A DNA stretch of 64,000 bases from Palsa-870 sp039935415 (GCA_039935415.1 JBDTKH010000014.1:1-64000); one strand, 5' to 3'; counted from the first letter of the stretch, positions 1 to 8,168 are shown. Translations and numbers: made by a program. The notes: generated by a model not told the origin, from the letters alone.

Positions 1-14
1 CCCCAGCCAGCGTC

Positions 15-39
15 CTACCGATCATGCTACGATCGGTAG
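15..39 (+). promoter_or_regulatory. Operator-like inverted repeat before toxin-antitoxin pair
   Basis: A perfect 9-base inverted repeat, CTACCGATC / GATCGGTAG, with a 7-base spacer ends one base before the antitoxin ATG. Ribbon-helix-helix antitoxins usually bind such palindromes in their own promoters, so this is a likely autoregulatory operator. No separate promoter can be judged because the window starts here. Confidence 0.6.
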
Positions 40-40
40 C

Positions 41-289
41 ATGGCACGACCGAAGCTGAGCATCACTGTCGATCCCGATCTGTTAAAGGTAGTTGACGCC
101 TACGTCGCAGTTCACGACGGCCTGGACCGCAGCAAAGTCATAGAGCAAGCTCTGGAATTCTGGACCGCCGCACAGCAGGACTCCGAGATGGAGCAGCAGT
201 TCGCGGCCGAAGACGCCCTCGCCGGCGAGCTCGCATCATGGCGATCAATCCGTCGATCTGCAGCGTCTGCGAGGCTGGGAAGGCGCTGA
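41..289 (+). CDS. Ribbon-helix-helix (CopG-type) antitoxin
   Basis: An 82-residue protein whose first half (PKLSITVDPDLLKVVDAYV, then DRSKVIEQALEFW) has the beta-strand/helix/helix pattern of the CopG/MetJ ribbon-helix-helix DNA-binding fold. The second half is acidic and then basic, as expected for a toxin-binding tail. It overlaps the next gene, a MazF-type toxin, by 52 bases, which is typical of toxin-antitoxin operons. It should neutralise the toxin and repress the operon through the inverted repeat just upstream. The ATG at 41 is the only sensible start. Confidence 0.8.
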   Translation: MARPKLSITVDPDLLKVVDAYVAVHDGLDRSKVIEQALEFWTAAQQDSEMEQQFAAEDALAGELASWRSIRRSAASARLGRR

Positions 290-654
290 CGCAGCCAGGC
301 CACCAGCTACGCCCGCGGCGTGGCGAAATCTGGATGGTCTTCACGCCGGGCCAGCCGGACGATCCGCATCAACCCCGGCCGGCGCTTGTCGTGTCGGAAG
401 ATGTTCGCAATCGTCTCAGGGATGACCTGATCGTTGTCCCAGCGTTCTCGTCGGGCCGGCCCGGTCCGACGCGCATCGATCTGGCCGCCGGAATCGGAGG
501 TCTCAAACAGCCGAGCGTCTTGTTCTGCGAGGAGGTCACGACCATCGACCGCGACTTCCTGCACCGCGGTCCGCTTGGGCAGCCACTACCGGTAGCCATG
601 ATGGATGAGGTCGTGCGGGCAATCCGTCGGGCGCTCGGCGACGTAATTCCGTAG
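238..654 (+). CDS. MazF/PemK-family endoribonuclease toxin
   Basis: A 138-residue protein. From about residue 28 it carries the MazF/PemK core: RRGEIWMVFTPG, then RPALVVSEDVRN, a VVPAFSS strand and a later strand with CEEVTTIDRDFL. These are the usual RNase toxin elements (RGEIW near the N-terminus, a conserved Thr/Ser after the PAF strand). The family cleaves mRNA in a sequence-dependent way and is held inactive by its antitoxin. The ATG at 238 lies inside the antitoxin gene. No ATG, GTG or TTG occurs between the antitoxin stop and the core, so the ~24-residue leader is either translated or a rare start such as the CTG at 286 is used. Confidence 0.82.
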   Translation: MAINPSICSVCEAGKALTQPGHQLRPRRGEIWMVFTPGQPDDPHQPRPALVVSEDVRNRLRDDLIVVPAFSSGRPGPTRIDLAAGIGGLKQPSVLFCEEVTTIDRDFLHRGPLGQPLPVAMMDEVVRAIRRALGDVIP

Positions 655-667
655 CTCGCTTCTTCAC

Positions 668-865
668 GTGGTCGACGACATTGATCGGAAGCTCACTGGA
701 TACTGGCGTGGACTTTCAATGGGGGAGTGCCCCGAGCTATCGGACGGCGTGTACCTCTGGCCGGCCGGGCTCGCCCACTACCTTCGGGAGCATGCGGTGC
801 GACTCCCGACCCACCTGTCATCACGCGCACAGCGAGCGGCGCCCTTCAACGGTCGTCCTCTTTAA
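668..865 (+). CDS. Small conserved-looking hypothetical protein
   Basis: A 65-residue ORF with a GTG start, 13 bases after the mazF stop, so possibly in the same transcript. The core LSDGVYLWPAGLAHYLREH followed by VRLP reads like a real soluble small domain (aromatic, Trp-Pro, amphipathic helix) and not like a random reading of GC-rich DNA. I recall similar 'YxWPxGLAHYxxxHxVRLP' strings in uncharacterised small bacterial proteins, but I cannot assign a function. The last ~15 residues look less protein-like. Confidence 0.5.
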   Translation: MVDDIDRKLTGYWRGLSMGECPELSDGVYLWPAGLAHYLREHAVRLPTHLSSRAQRAAPFNGRPL

Positions 866-1255
866 ATCGCACAGGACCGCCTCTTGATCGACGATGACTG
901 CTGGAAGCATCAGCGGCCAGACTGGACCCAGCGCGAGGCTGAAGCACAGAGTTGCGGACAGTGTTGAACAGCCCCAGCCACCACATGTGGCTCCTTCGCC
1001 TACGACATAGAACCCACGCAACCCTTTTGGCGTCCATGCATCAGACGCGGTACTGCGTCGTAATCCGCTTATCAGACGTGGTGGCCAAGTTCAAACCGTG
1101 CCGGGCTAATGGGAAGCTATAGTCAAAGCCGTCTTAAGCGGAAGGGGGCAATGAAGTCATTGACCTGGCCAGGGTCAACCTTCGGCATTCGTTTTCAACC
1201 CTTCCCTGAAGGCGCCGCCGCGAATCCTGGGTAAGCAGTAACCGGGGTCTTCGCC
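866..1255. other. Intergenic region with no recognised gene
   Basis: About 390 bases between the toxin-antitoxin region and the end of the ribose operon. Reading frames are short, with poor composition on both strands. I see no tRNA, no terminal repeats of a mobile element and no convincing protein. Confidence 0.5.
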
Positions 1256-1295
1256 CGCCAGCTAATCCCTGGCGCCCGGCCGCACCTTTCGGCCG
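1256..1295 (-). terminator. Tandem hairpins after rbsC
   Basis: Two small perfect hairpins lie directly after the rbsC stop: CGGCCG-7-CGGCCG (1277-1295) and CGCCAG-7-CTGGCG (1256-1274). There is no U-run, so this is not a classical intrinsic terminator, but it may stabilise the 3' end or help termination of the ribose operon. Confidence 0.45.
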
Positions 1296-1300
1296 CGTCT

Positions 1301-2275
1301 CTACTCGTACCAGGTGCGCCGGCGGAGGCTGTCCGGCAGGACAGCCACCAGGATGATGGCGCCCTTCACGGTCTGGTTCCAGAAAGGGTCGACGTTGAGG
1401 AGCACCATGCCGTTGCTGACCACGGTGATGATCAGGGCGCCGATCAGGGTCCCAAAGACGCCGCCGCGGCCGCCGAACAGGCTGGTGCCGCCGATCACCA
1501 CCGCAGCGATCACGTCGAGCTCGATCCCGACCGCCGCGTTGGGGTCCGCGGTCCCCAGGCGAGCGGTGAGGATCAGCGCGCCGAGGGCCGCGAGCGCGCC
1601 GCTGACGGCATAGACAAGCACTATGTAGCGGTTGATCGGAATGCCGGCGAGCCGGGCCACCTCAGGGTTGCTGCCGATGGCGTAGACATACCGGCCGAAC
1701 CGGGTCTGGCCGAGGACCGCAAGGCTGACCAGGAAGACCACCAGCATGATCAGCACGGGCACCGGCAGCGGGCCCAGGCTGCCCTGCCCGACCATGTTGA
1801 AGGCCGCCGAGCGGACCCCGATCGGCTGGCCCTGGGTGTACGTATAGGTGAGGCCACGCGCGACGGCCAGCATCGCCAGGGTGGCAATGAAGGGCGCCAC
1901 TCGGGCGAGCGCCACGAGCACGCCGTTGGCCGCTCCCAGCAGCCCGCCCACGACGAGCCCGACCAGGATCCCGACGGCGACCCCGTAGTGCCCGGTGGCG
2001 CTGGCCATCACTGCACCCGACAGCGCCAGCACGGAGCCGACCGAGAGGTCGATCCCGGCGGTGAGGATGACGAACGTCTGGCCAAAGGCCAGGATGGCGA
2101 CCACCGAGGCCTGCAGGACAACATTGAATAGGTTCGTAGGCGACAGGAACACGGGCGACACCCAGGTGAGAGCGCCGCAGAGCACTCCGAAGCCGATCAG
2201 CAGACCGTACCGTGGCGCCGCGCGGAGGAGCCGCTGCGCGGTCCCGACCGCGGCCTTCTTCTCTTCCCTCGCCAT
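1301..2275 (-). CDS. rbsC: Ribose ABC transporter permease RbsC
   Basis: A 324-residue integral membrane protein of the RbsC/AraH/XylH family (branched-chain-type permease). It is rich in hydrophobic segments, with the family-typical GQTFVILTAGIDLSVGSVLA stretch near residue 65 and the loop AVVIGGTSLFGGRGGVFGT near residue 265, which contacts the ATPase. It forms the membrane channel of the ribose importer with RbsA and the RbsB binding protein. Its ATG overlaps the rbsA stop by one base (TGATG), so the two are translationally coupled. It is the last gene of the operon. Confidence 0.93.
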   Translation of the reverse strand: MAREEKKAAVGTAQRLLRAAPRYGLLIGFGVLCGALTWVSPVFLSPTNLFNVVLQASVVAILAFGQTFVILTAGIDLSVGSVLALSGAVMASATGHYGVAVGILVGLVVGGLLGAANGVLVALARVAPFIATLAMLAVARGLTYTYTQGQPIGVRSAAFNMVGQGSLGPLPVPVLIMLVVFLVSLAVLGQTRFGRYVYAIGSNPEVARLAGIPINRYIVLVYAVSGALAALGALILTARLGTADPNAAVGIELDVIAAVVIGGTSLFGGRGGVFGTLIGALIITVVSNGMVLLNVDPFWNQTVKGAIILVAVLPDSLRRRTWYE

Positions 2276-3750
2276 CAGGCGATCGCAGCCTCCATGACCC
2301 TTTCCTTGGTCGCCTCCTGGCGACTGAACTCGCCGGTGACGCGGCCCTCGTGCATGACCACGATGCGGTCGCTCATGCCCAGGACCTCAGGCAGGTCTGA
2401 GGAGATCATCAGGATGGCGGTGCCGGCCGCCGCCAGCCGGTTCATAATCTCGTATATCTCGACTTTGGCCCCGACGTCCACGCCGCGCGTGGGCTCGTCC
2501 AGGATCAGGAGCCGTGGGTTCAGCTCAAGCCACTTGGCGAGGACCACCTTCTGCTGGTTGCCGCCAGAGAGGAAGCGTGCCTTCTGGGCTGGGCCGCGGG
2601 CCTGGATACTCAGCTCCTTGGCCCAGCGCCGGTAGGCCTCCGTCTCGCGCCTGGGCTGGATGCGACCGGCCGTGGTGAAGCGTTCCAGCGTTGGCAGCGT
2701 GATGTTGCTGGAGAGCTTGAAGTTGAGGATCAGCCCGCTGCGTTTGCGATCCTCGGTGACAAAGCCGATCCCGTGCCGGATCGCGTCGCGGGGCCCCGCC
2801 AACCTGACCGGCGCCCCGTCGAGCAAAACGGTGCCCGACTGCAGGGGGTCAGCGCCGAAGATGGCGCGCGCCAGCTCAGTACGGCCTGCGCCTACGAGCC
2901 CCGCCAGCCCCACCACCTCGCCCTTGCGGACGGTGAGGGAGACGCCCCTCAGAACGTCGGCCGTGTGCAGGTCGCGGACCTCGAGGAGCACCGGCCCGGA
3001 CTCGGCCGGTTGCTTGGGGAACCTGCGGTCGAGCCTGCGTCCGACCATCAGCTCCACGACCTGGTCGGGGGTGGCGGCGGCGCGGTCCAGGGTGCCCACA
3101 ACCTGGCCGTCGCGGAGCACTGTGATGCTGTCGGCGATCTCAAACACCTCGTCGAGGCGGTGGCTGACGAACACCACTGCAACCCCGACCTCGCGCAGCT
3201 GGCGGATGGTCGTGAAGAGGTGGGCGACATCTTCGTCCGCCAGGCTGGCGGTGGGCTCGTCCATAGCGATGATCTGGGCGTCGAGGGCGATGGCGCGGGC
3301 TATCTCGACCATCTGCTGGCGGGCGACCGAGAGCTGGGCGACGCGCTCCCCCGGATCGAGGTCGACCCCGAGCCGCTGGAAGAGAACCCGGCAGTCCCTG
3401 TGCAGGCGCCGCCAGTCGAGGAGCGGGCCGCGGGTGGGCAGCCGGCTGAGGAGCACGTTCTCGGCCACGCTCAGGTGGGGTGCGATGCTCAACTCCTGGT
3501 GCATGATCGCGATGCCCGCGTCGCGGGCGGCGCGCGGCGAGCCGAGCTGGACCGGGGCGTCGTCGATCAGGACCTGTCCCGCATCGGCGGCGAGGATCCC
3601 GGAGAGGATGTTCAGCAGCGTCGACTTGCCGGCGCCGTTCTCGCCCACCAGGGCCACCACGCGCCCGCCCTGGGCGAAGAATGACACGTCGTGCAGCGCG
3701 CGAATGCCGTCGAAGGCCTTGCTGACGCCGCGCAGCTCGACGTTGGCCAT
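2275..3750 (-). CDS. rbsA: Ribose ABC transporter ATP-binding protein RbsA
   Basis: A 491-residue sugar-import ATPase with two tandem ABC domains, the normal length for the RbsA/MglA/XylG family. Domain 1 has Walker A GENGAGKS near residue 36 and Walker B IIAMDEPTASL. Domain 2 has the usual degenerate Walker A (GLVGAGRTEL), the signature LSGGNQQKVVLAKWL and Walker B LLILDEPTRGVD. It powers uptake of ribose by RbsC and RbsB. Its ATG directly follows the rbsD stop (TGAATG). Confidence 0.95.
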   Translation of the reverse strand: MANVELRGVSKAFDGIRALHDVSFFAQGGRVVALVGENGAGKSTLLNILSGILAADAGQVLIDDAPVQLGSPRAARDAGIAIMHQELSIAPHLSVAENVLLSRLPTRGPLLDWRRLHRDCRVLFQRLGVDLDPGERVAQLSVARQQMVEIARAIALDAQIIAMDEPTASLADEDVAHLFTTIRQLREVGVAVVFVSHRLDEVFEIADSITVLRDGQVVGTLDRAAATPDQVVELMVGRRLDRRFPKQPAESGPVLLEVRDLHTADVLRGVSLTVRKGEVVGLAGLVGAGRTELARAIFGADPLQSGTVLLDGAPVRLAGPRDAIRHGIGFVTEDRKRSGLILNFKLSSNITLPTLERFTTAGRIQPRRETEAYRRWAKELSIQARGPAQKARFLSGGNQQKVVLAKWLELNPRLLILDEPTRGVDVGAKVEIYEIMNRLAAAGTAILMISSDLPEVLGMSDRIVVMHEGRVTGEFSRQEATKERVMEAAIA

Positions 3751-4155
3751 TCAGAAGCTGACGCCCGCCACCAGGCCGACGTTGGCATAGGGAGTGCATT
3801 CGCCGGTGCGAATCACCACCCGCGCCGCCGCGGTCCGGCCCTTGAACTCTTCGTGGGTCATGTCCGCGATCGGGACCTGGCCGAGAGCCGCAGCCAGGCC
3901 CGGGAAATGGGGCTGGGCGCGGCTCTCGCCGGCGATCAGCGCCGACTGCACGACCATGCTCCTGGTGACCACCTCGACGACCTCCAGGAAACCGGGCACC
4001 CCGGGCACGAGGCTGAGGTCAAGCAGGTCGACACCAGGCGGCACCGGCAACCCGGCATCGGCGATGACGATCAGGTCCCCGTGGCCCGCGCCCGCCAGAA
4101 TGGCCAGCAGGCGCGGGTTCAGGATCCGGGAGTCGCGCAGCAAACTAGGCGGCAT
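3751..4155 (-). CDS. rbsD: D-ribose pyranase RbsD
   Basis: A 134-residue protein of the RbsD/FucU mutarotase family. It has the N-terminal LNPRLLAILAGAGHGDLIVI segment with the catalytic-type His, then ADAGLPVP. The C-terminus carries VVIRTGECTPYANVGLVAGV, the conserved end of the family with the active-site Tyr region. It converts beta-pyranose to beta-furanose ribose so that ribokinase can act. It overlaps the rbsB stop by 11 bases and lies between the binding protein and the ATPase. Confidence 0.93.
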   Translation of the reverse strand: MPPSLLRDSRILNPRLLAILAGAGHGDLIVIADAGLPVPPGVDLLDLSLVPGVPGFLEVVEVVTRSMVVQSALIAGESRAQPHFPGLAAALGQVPIADMTHEEFKGRTAAARVVIRTGECTPYANVGLVAGVSF

Positions 4156-5077
4156 TCTCCTTGGTGATAACCTTCAGGGGCACGTCGATATGGGCATCGG
4201 GTGTCTGGCCCTTGACGATCTTGGCGGCGTTCTCGACCGCCAGCTGGCCCATCACCTCCGGCTGCTGAGCAATCGTCCCGTACATGTCGCCGGCCTTGAT
4301 GGCGGTCACCGCGTCGGCGGTGCCGTCGACCCCGACCACGAACACCTTGCCGCCCAGGCCCTTGGCCTTGATCGCCTGGATGGCGCCCAGCGCCATGTCA
4401 TCGTTCTGGCAGAAGACGCCGGTGAGGTCCGGGTGCGCAGTGAGCAGGTTCTGCATCACGTTCAGCGCCTCGTCGCGCTTGAAGTTGGCCACCTGCTGAG
4501 CCACCAGCTGCATCCCTTTGGTGTTCACGGAGGCGTCGGCCAGGCCGTCGGTAAAGCCCTTGCCGCGGTCGCGGGCGGCGGAGGCGCCCGGGATGCCGAT
4601 CAGCATCGCCACCTTGGCGTTCTGGCCGACCGCCTTGGCCAGCGTCTGGGCCCCCAGGTTGCCCGCCGCCACGTTGTTGGAGGCGATAAAGCTGGCGAGG
4701 ATGCCACCGTTGGCGGCCCGGTCGACCGCGATCACCGGGATCTTGGCGTCGTTGGCCTTCTTGACCGAAGGGACGACCGCGTCCGAATCGGTCGGGTTGA
4801 CGATGATGACCTTGACTTGCTGGGTCACGAAATTGGAAATGGCGTCCGCCTGCTTGGCGTTGTCGTTGGCGGCGTCAGCCACCACCAGCTCCAGACCGGC
4901 GGCATCGGCCGCCTTCTGGGCACCGTCGCGCACGCTCACGAAGAACGGGTTGTTGAGGGTCGAGAGGGCGAGGCCGATCTTGGGCTTGGCGGAAGTGCCC
5001 GCACCGCCGCCGCCGCAGGCGCCGAGGATGAGCGCGGCTATTGCGAGCGCACCCACCACGTACTTGGCTCGAGTCAT
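4145..5077 (-). CDS. rbsB: Ribose-binding lipoprotein RbsB
   Basis: A 310-residue periplasmic-binding protein of type I. The N-terminus is a lipoprotein signal peptide ending in the lipobox LGAC (Cys21), so the protein is probably membrane-anchored. Mature motifs fit the ribose/galactose-binding family: KIGLALSTLNNPFFVSVRDG at the start, a VKVIIVNPTDSDAV strand, and GVFCQNDDMALGAIQAIKA before VFVVGVDGTADA. It delivers ribose to RbsAC. A strong ribosome-binding site TAGGAGGT lies about 7 bases before the ATG, in the 17-base gap after rbsK. Confidence 0.94.
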   Translation of the reverse strand: MTRAKYVVGALAIAALILGACGGGGAGTSAKPKIGLALSTLNNPFFVSVRDGAQKAADAAGLELVVADAANDNAKQADAISNFVTQQVKVIIVNPTDSDAVVPSVKKANDAKIPVIAVDRAANGGILASFIASNNVAAGNLGAQTLAKAVGQNAKVAMLIGIPGASAARDRGKGFTDGLADASVNTKGMQLVAQQVANFKRDEALNVMQNLLTAHPDLTGVFCQNDDMALGAIQAIKAKGLGGKVFVVGVDGTADAVTAIKAGDMYGTIAQQPEVMGQLAVENAAKIVKGQTPDAHIDVPLKVITKENAA

Positions 5078-5094
5078 GCCGATTACCTCCTAAG

Positions 5095-6018
5095 TCAGAT
5101 CCGGATTCCGAAGAGTCGCCACAGGTCTTCCGGGCTGGGCAGCGAGCTCTGCGCCCCCCGCTTGGTAACGGTGGCGGCACCTGCCGCGCCGGCAAGGTCA
5201 GCCGCCTCCTCCAGGCTGCTGCCGGCCGCCAGCCTGGCCGCCAGCGCGCCCACAAAGGCGTCGCCGGCCGCAGTGGTATCCACCGCCTCGACCTGACGCG
5301 CCGCGTAGGTCACCACCTGTCCATTGGCGCAGAGCACCGCTCCGGCGGCGCCCAGCGTGACCACCGCGGCGCCGGCGCCGCGCGCCACCGCCCACTGCGC
5401 GGCCGCCGCCGCGGCGGCTGGGTCGCGCACCGGGTGGCCCCACAGCTGCCCGGCCTCCGACTCATTGACAATCAGTACGTCGGCCGCAGCGACAAGCCCA
5501 TCCGCGCTGGCGGGAGCGGGGGCGGCGTTGAGCAGCACCCGGACGCCGGCCGCGCGGGCGCCGCGGGCCGCCGCCAGGACTGCTGCGGCCGGCACCTCCA
5601 GCTGGAGCACTAGGATGCCGACGGGTTGGAGCCGCTCGATGGTTCGCGCCACCTCCTCCTGGCCCACGTTGCCGTTGGCACCGGGCGCCACAGCGATCAT
5701 GTTCTGGCCGTCCGGGCCGACCAGGATCAGGGCCGCCCCGCTTGCAGCCGCGGGGTCGACGCCCACTCCCGACTGGTCGACGCCGGCCGCCATGAGACTG
5801 GCCAGCAGCTCGCGGCCGGGAGCGTCGTTACCGACCCGGCCGACCATCGCCACCTGGCCGCCCAGGCGCGCCGCTGCGACCGCCTGGTTGGCGCCCTTGC
5901 CGCCCGCGTAGGCGGTCAGGCGCTCGCCGGGCACCGTCTCTCCGGGCTTGGGCAGGTGCTCCATGGTCATCACGAAGTCGGTGTTGAGGCTGCCCAGGAC
6001 CACGATCGGCGCCTTCAC
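5095..6018 (-). CDS. rbsK: Ribokinase
   Basis: A 307-residue PfkB-family sugar kinase. It has VVLGSLNTDFV at the N-terminus, PfkB signature 1 as GGKGANQAVAAARLG near residue 40, and signature 2 as DTTAAGDAFVGALAARL near residue 250 with the catalytic Asp in AAGD. It phosphorylates ribose to ribose 5-phosphate. Being first in a complete rbs operon makes ribose the most likely substrate. The GTG start at 6018 overlaps the stop of a short upstream frame (GTGA), which suggests the operon once had another gene in front. Confidence 0.93.
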   Translation of the reverse strand: MKAPIVVLGSLNTDFVMTMEHLPKPGETVPGERLTAYAGGKGANQAVAAARLGGQVAMVGRVGNDAPGRELLASLMAAGVDQSGVGVDPAAASGAALILVGPDGQNMIAVAPGANGNVGQEEVARTIERLQPVGILVLQLEVPAAAVLAAARGARAAGVRVLLNAAPAPASADGLVAAADVLIVNESEAGQLWGHPVRDPAAAAAAAQWAVARGAGAAVVTLGAAGAVLCANGQVVTYAARQVEAVDTTAAGDAFVGALAARLAAGSSLEEAADLAGAAGAATVTKRGAQSSLPSPEDLWRLFGIRI

Positions 6019-6206
6019 GCTCCCGGCGCCCGCGCCGCCGCCGGCGGCGGCGATGAGGACTCCCGCGCTGACAGCACGCCCTCATGGACGATGTTGCTGG
6101 GTCGCGCCACCTCAACGGAGCCAATGGCGTCGTTCAGCCACTCGGCCGGGTCCGGCATCCGGCCCTCGTCGTCTAGCAAATGCGCAAAGCAAGGCGGATC
6201 TCCCAT
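6015..6206 (-). pseudogene. Possible 3' remnant of a LacI-family repressor
   Basis: A 63-residue frame whose TGA overlaps the rbsK GTG (GTGA), the pattern of a real upstream operon member. Its C-terminus, GVLSARESSSPPP, resembles the usual LacI/GalR-family ending (LVVREStaPP). No helix-turn-helix or sugar-binding domain can be found upstream. A LacI-type repressor would be expected at the head of an rbs operon, so this may be the tail of a deleted regulator. The similarity is short, so this is a guess. Confidence 0.33.
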
Positions 6207-6650
6207 ACGCCTACGATGCCCCGGTGCTCATAAGTCTCAGTAAGCGGTCCGGCTGACATCTGGAGTGAGCTCCGGCGACGACCTGGCCAACCCATCGGCC
6301 GGGACCGTTGATGCTGCCCCGAGTCGTCACGAGAAGGACCTCCTCTTTGCAGGTTCGCCACGGGGTCGCGACATGAAGGTTGATCATCCGCCCAAGATCA
6401 CCTCTTGTCGTGGTACCAATGAGGCAGCCTCCGTCACTGCTATGGCTCCAGTCCGATCTCAATGTAACTGATATCTCTCAACCCAGCGCCCGTCGAGGTG
6501 CGTGTGCGGCTTCGCAAGCGCTGGCATCAGCACGTATCCGAAGGGATCGTGCGTCTCCTCGCCGTTTCGGGCTCGAGACCCTCGACTCGGACCACCTCTC
6601 GGATTTCATTCTTTGCAAGACGAACATCCGCCGGAATCGAAATTTGCGGT
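6207..6650. other. Intergenic region, nothing recognised
   Basis: About 440 bases between the ribose operon and the ohr relic. Frames on both strands are short and do not look protein-like. No clear promoter, RNA gene or repeat is visible. If the LacI relic is real, this may be decayed coding DNA. Confidence 0.4.
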
Positions 6651-6667
6651 GATCCTATCCTTGCCCC

Positions 6668-7107
6668 ATTAGCACCACGCCGATACAACCGGTTCGCGTC
6701 CTTTACACAGCTGAGGCGACCGCCACAGGTGGCCGCAAGGGCCATAGGCGCACCAGCGACGGTCGCGTCGACGTCGATCTCTCGTACCCGAAGGAGCGGG
6801 GTGCGATGGAGGCCCGGGGACGAATCCCGAGCAGCTCTTCGCAACCGGGTTCGCCGCCTGCTTTCAGAACGCATTGATGGGTGTTGCACGCCGCAAGAAC
6901 CTCTCGGCCGACGACTCGATCGTGACTGCGCGAGTTGGTATCGGCACCGTCGACAACCGGTTCGGCCTGACCGCGGAGCTCGACGTCAAGCTGCCCTCGA
7001 TTCAGGACCGGGCTGTCGCCGAAGGGTTTGTGGCGCAGGCAGATCGCGGGTGCCCGTACACCAACGCCGTACGCGGCAAAATCGAAGTCGCGATCTACCT
7101 CATCGAG
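6668..7107 (+). pseudogene. ohr: Frameshifted organic hydroperoxide resistance protein (Ohr)
   Basis: Two frames together spell an Ohr/OsmC-family peroxidase. The first frame (about 6686-6820) reads VLYTAEATATGGRKGHRRTS, then DGRVDVDLSYPKE. After a one-base shift near 6821-6826, in CCCGGGGACG, the second frame continues GTNPEQLFATGFAACFQNAL and later DRGCPYTNAVRGKIEVAIYL. Both redox Cys (AACF and GCPY) are kept. Ohr reduces organic peroxides. There is no normal start codon (ATA sits where it is expected), and no stop at the usual place in the second frame. A sequencing error in the G-run could explain the shift but not the missing start, so decay is more likely. Confidence 0.75.
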
Positions 7108-7165
7108 CCATGGTTTCTTGCCGCCGGGCCGGCTCCTGAGCGCGGCCTACACTCGGTGCGTGCCG

Positions 7166-7609
7166 ATGACCATGTTCGACCGCCTTGTCGGCCTGCGCGT
7201 GCTCGCCATCCATCAGCTCGTCTACGAGCTCTCCGGCGGTCGCATCGGCGAACGGATCGGCCGAACCCCGATGCTCCTGCTGCGCACGATCGGGCGCAAG
7301 ACCGGCCAGCCGCGCACCGCGGCCTTGCTTTATCACCAGGATGCGGACCGCTACGTGGTGGTCGGATCCAAGGGCGGCAGCGACACACCGCCCGCCTGGC
7401 TGCTCAACCTGCAATCGCGACCCGAGGTTGAATTGCAGGTCGGCACAAAGAGATTTCGGGCCAAGGCCCGGGTTGCGGACGCCGCCGAGCGACGGCGGCT
7501 CTGGCCTGAGGTGACAAGGCTGTGGCCGCAGTACGACCGCTACCAGTCACAGACTCGTCGCTCGATTCCGCTGGTGATCCTTCAGCCGAGCCGCCGAGCA
7601 ACCAGCTGA
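7166..7609 (+). CDS. Deazaflavin (F420)-dependent nitroreductase family protein
   Basis: A 147-residue protein of the Ddn/Rv3547-like family. It has the conserved order RIGRTPMLLLRTIGRKTGQPRTAALLYH, then a YVVVGSKGG strand, then PPAWLLNLQSRPEVELQVG, all diagnostic of this split-barrel fold; it ends with WPEVTRLWPQYDRYQSQT. Members bind cofactor F420, quinones or nitro compounds, so a reductase role is likely, with unknown substrate. A longer in-frame leader exists from 7028, but the family core begins at this ATG (MTMFDRLVGL). A GTG at 7160 is an alternative. Confidence 0.82.
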   Translation: MTMFDRLVGLRVLAIHQLVYELSGGRIGERIGRTPMLLLRTIGRKTGQPRTAALLYHQDADRYVVVGSKGGSDTPPAWLLNLQSRPEVELQVGTKRFRAKARVADAAERRRLWPEVTRLWPQYDRYQSQTRRSIPLVILQPSRRATS

Positions 7610-7779
7610 CCCGACGTCCTGCTGAACGTGAAGAGTGCATCGCACATGCGGAACCCGCGATCGAGTCGCTCGTGGTCGTCGATCTCGGCGTCACGGAGCC
7701 CGTCGAAGATCGCGCCCACCGGCATCCTCAACTACACACCGGCGAAGAAGCAGTAACCGGCTGTCACCGAAGGCCAGGG

Positions 7780-8055
7780 CTAGACCCGGGTGTCGCGCCC
7801 GTCCGCGTCGGTCTGGGTAATCGCCCGGTAGTGGTCCTGCCGCTCGCGCATCGACTCGTGGTGTCGCGTCCTGAGTCGGTCCGCGTCCTGGCGGTCGCGT
7901 GACGCTTTTGACTTGAAGGGGAGCCGGTCCAGGAGGTCTCGAGCTCGCATCTGTTCGCCAGTATGCGCTCGCCGGTCTCGGTCGATGCTCGCTTGCGAAT
8001 GCGCGGCCGCCCGGGAGATATAAACGACGATATAACTATGTGTGTTATACTCCAT
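7780..8055 (-). CDS. Hypothetical protein, charged C-terminal half
   Basis: A 91-residue frame beginning MEYNTHSYIVVYISRAAAHS, followed by a strongly charged, probably helical stretch rich in Arg, Asp and Gln. No family is recognised. It starts in a notably AT-rich segment that also holds an inverted repeat, and faces the SnoaL gene divergently. No Shine-Dalgarno site is clear. It may be a real small gene or a chance frame. Confidence 0.35.
   Translation of the reverse strand: MEYNTHSYIVVYISRAAAHSQASIDRDRRAHTGEQMRARDLLDRLPFKSKASRDRQDADRLRTRHHESMRERQDHYRAITQTDADGRDTRV
8031..8051 (+). promoter_or_regulatory. Inverted repeat and -10 box before SnoaL-like gene
   Basis: In an unusually AT-rich patch, TATAAC and GTTATA form an inverted repeat with a 7-base spacer (8031-8049). 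It overlaps a good -10 hexamer TATACT (8046-8051) pointing to the gene at 8169. This has the layout of a repressor site over a promoter. The start of the opposite-strand frame at 8055 lies beside it. Confidence 0.4.
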
Positions 8056-8168
8056 GTTAGTTTAATGGACTGAGGTCAGGGTCGGTTCGGCCCTCAGGTT
8101 GCCCGGCCCGCTGTGGGCGGTAGCAACCTCGTCCTCCGCTTCGCGATCACTCCTTAGGAGGAAACGCA

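Noticed and set aside
1040..1255. Possible integrase or transposon remnant
   Set aside because: Short stretches looked vaguely protein-like, but no catalytic residues, terminal repeats or continuous frame could be found.
3794..5296. Long plus-strand reading frame of 500 codons
   Set aside because: It is antisense to rbsD and rbsB, which have clear family motifs; a product of GC-rich codon bias.
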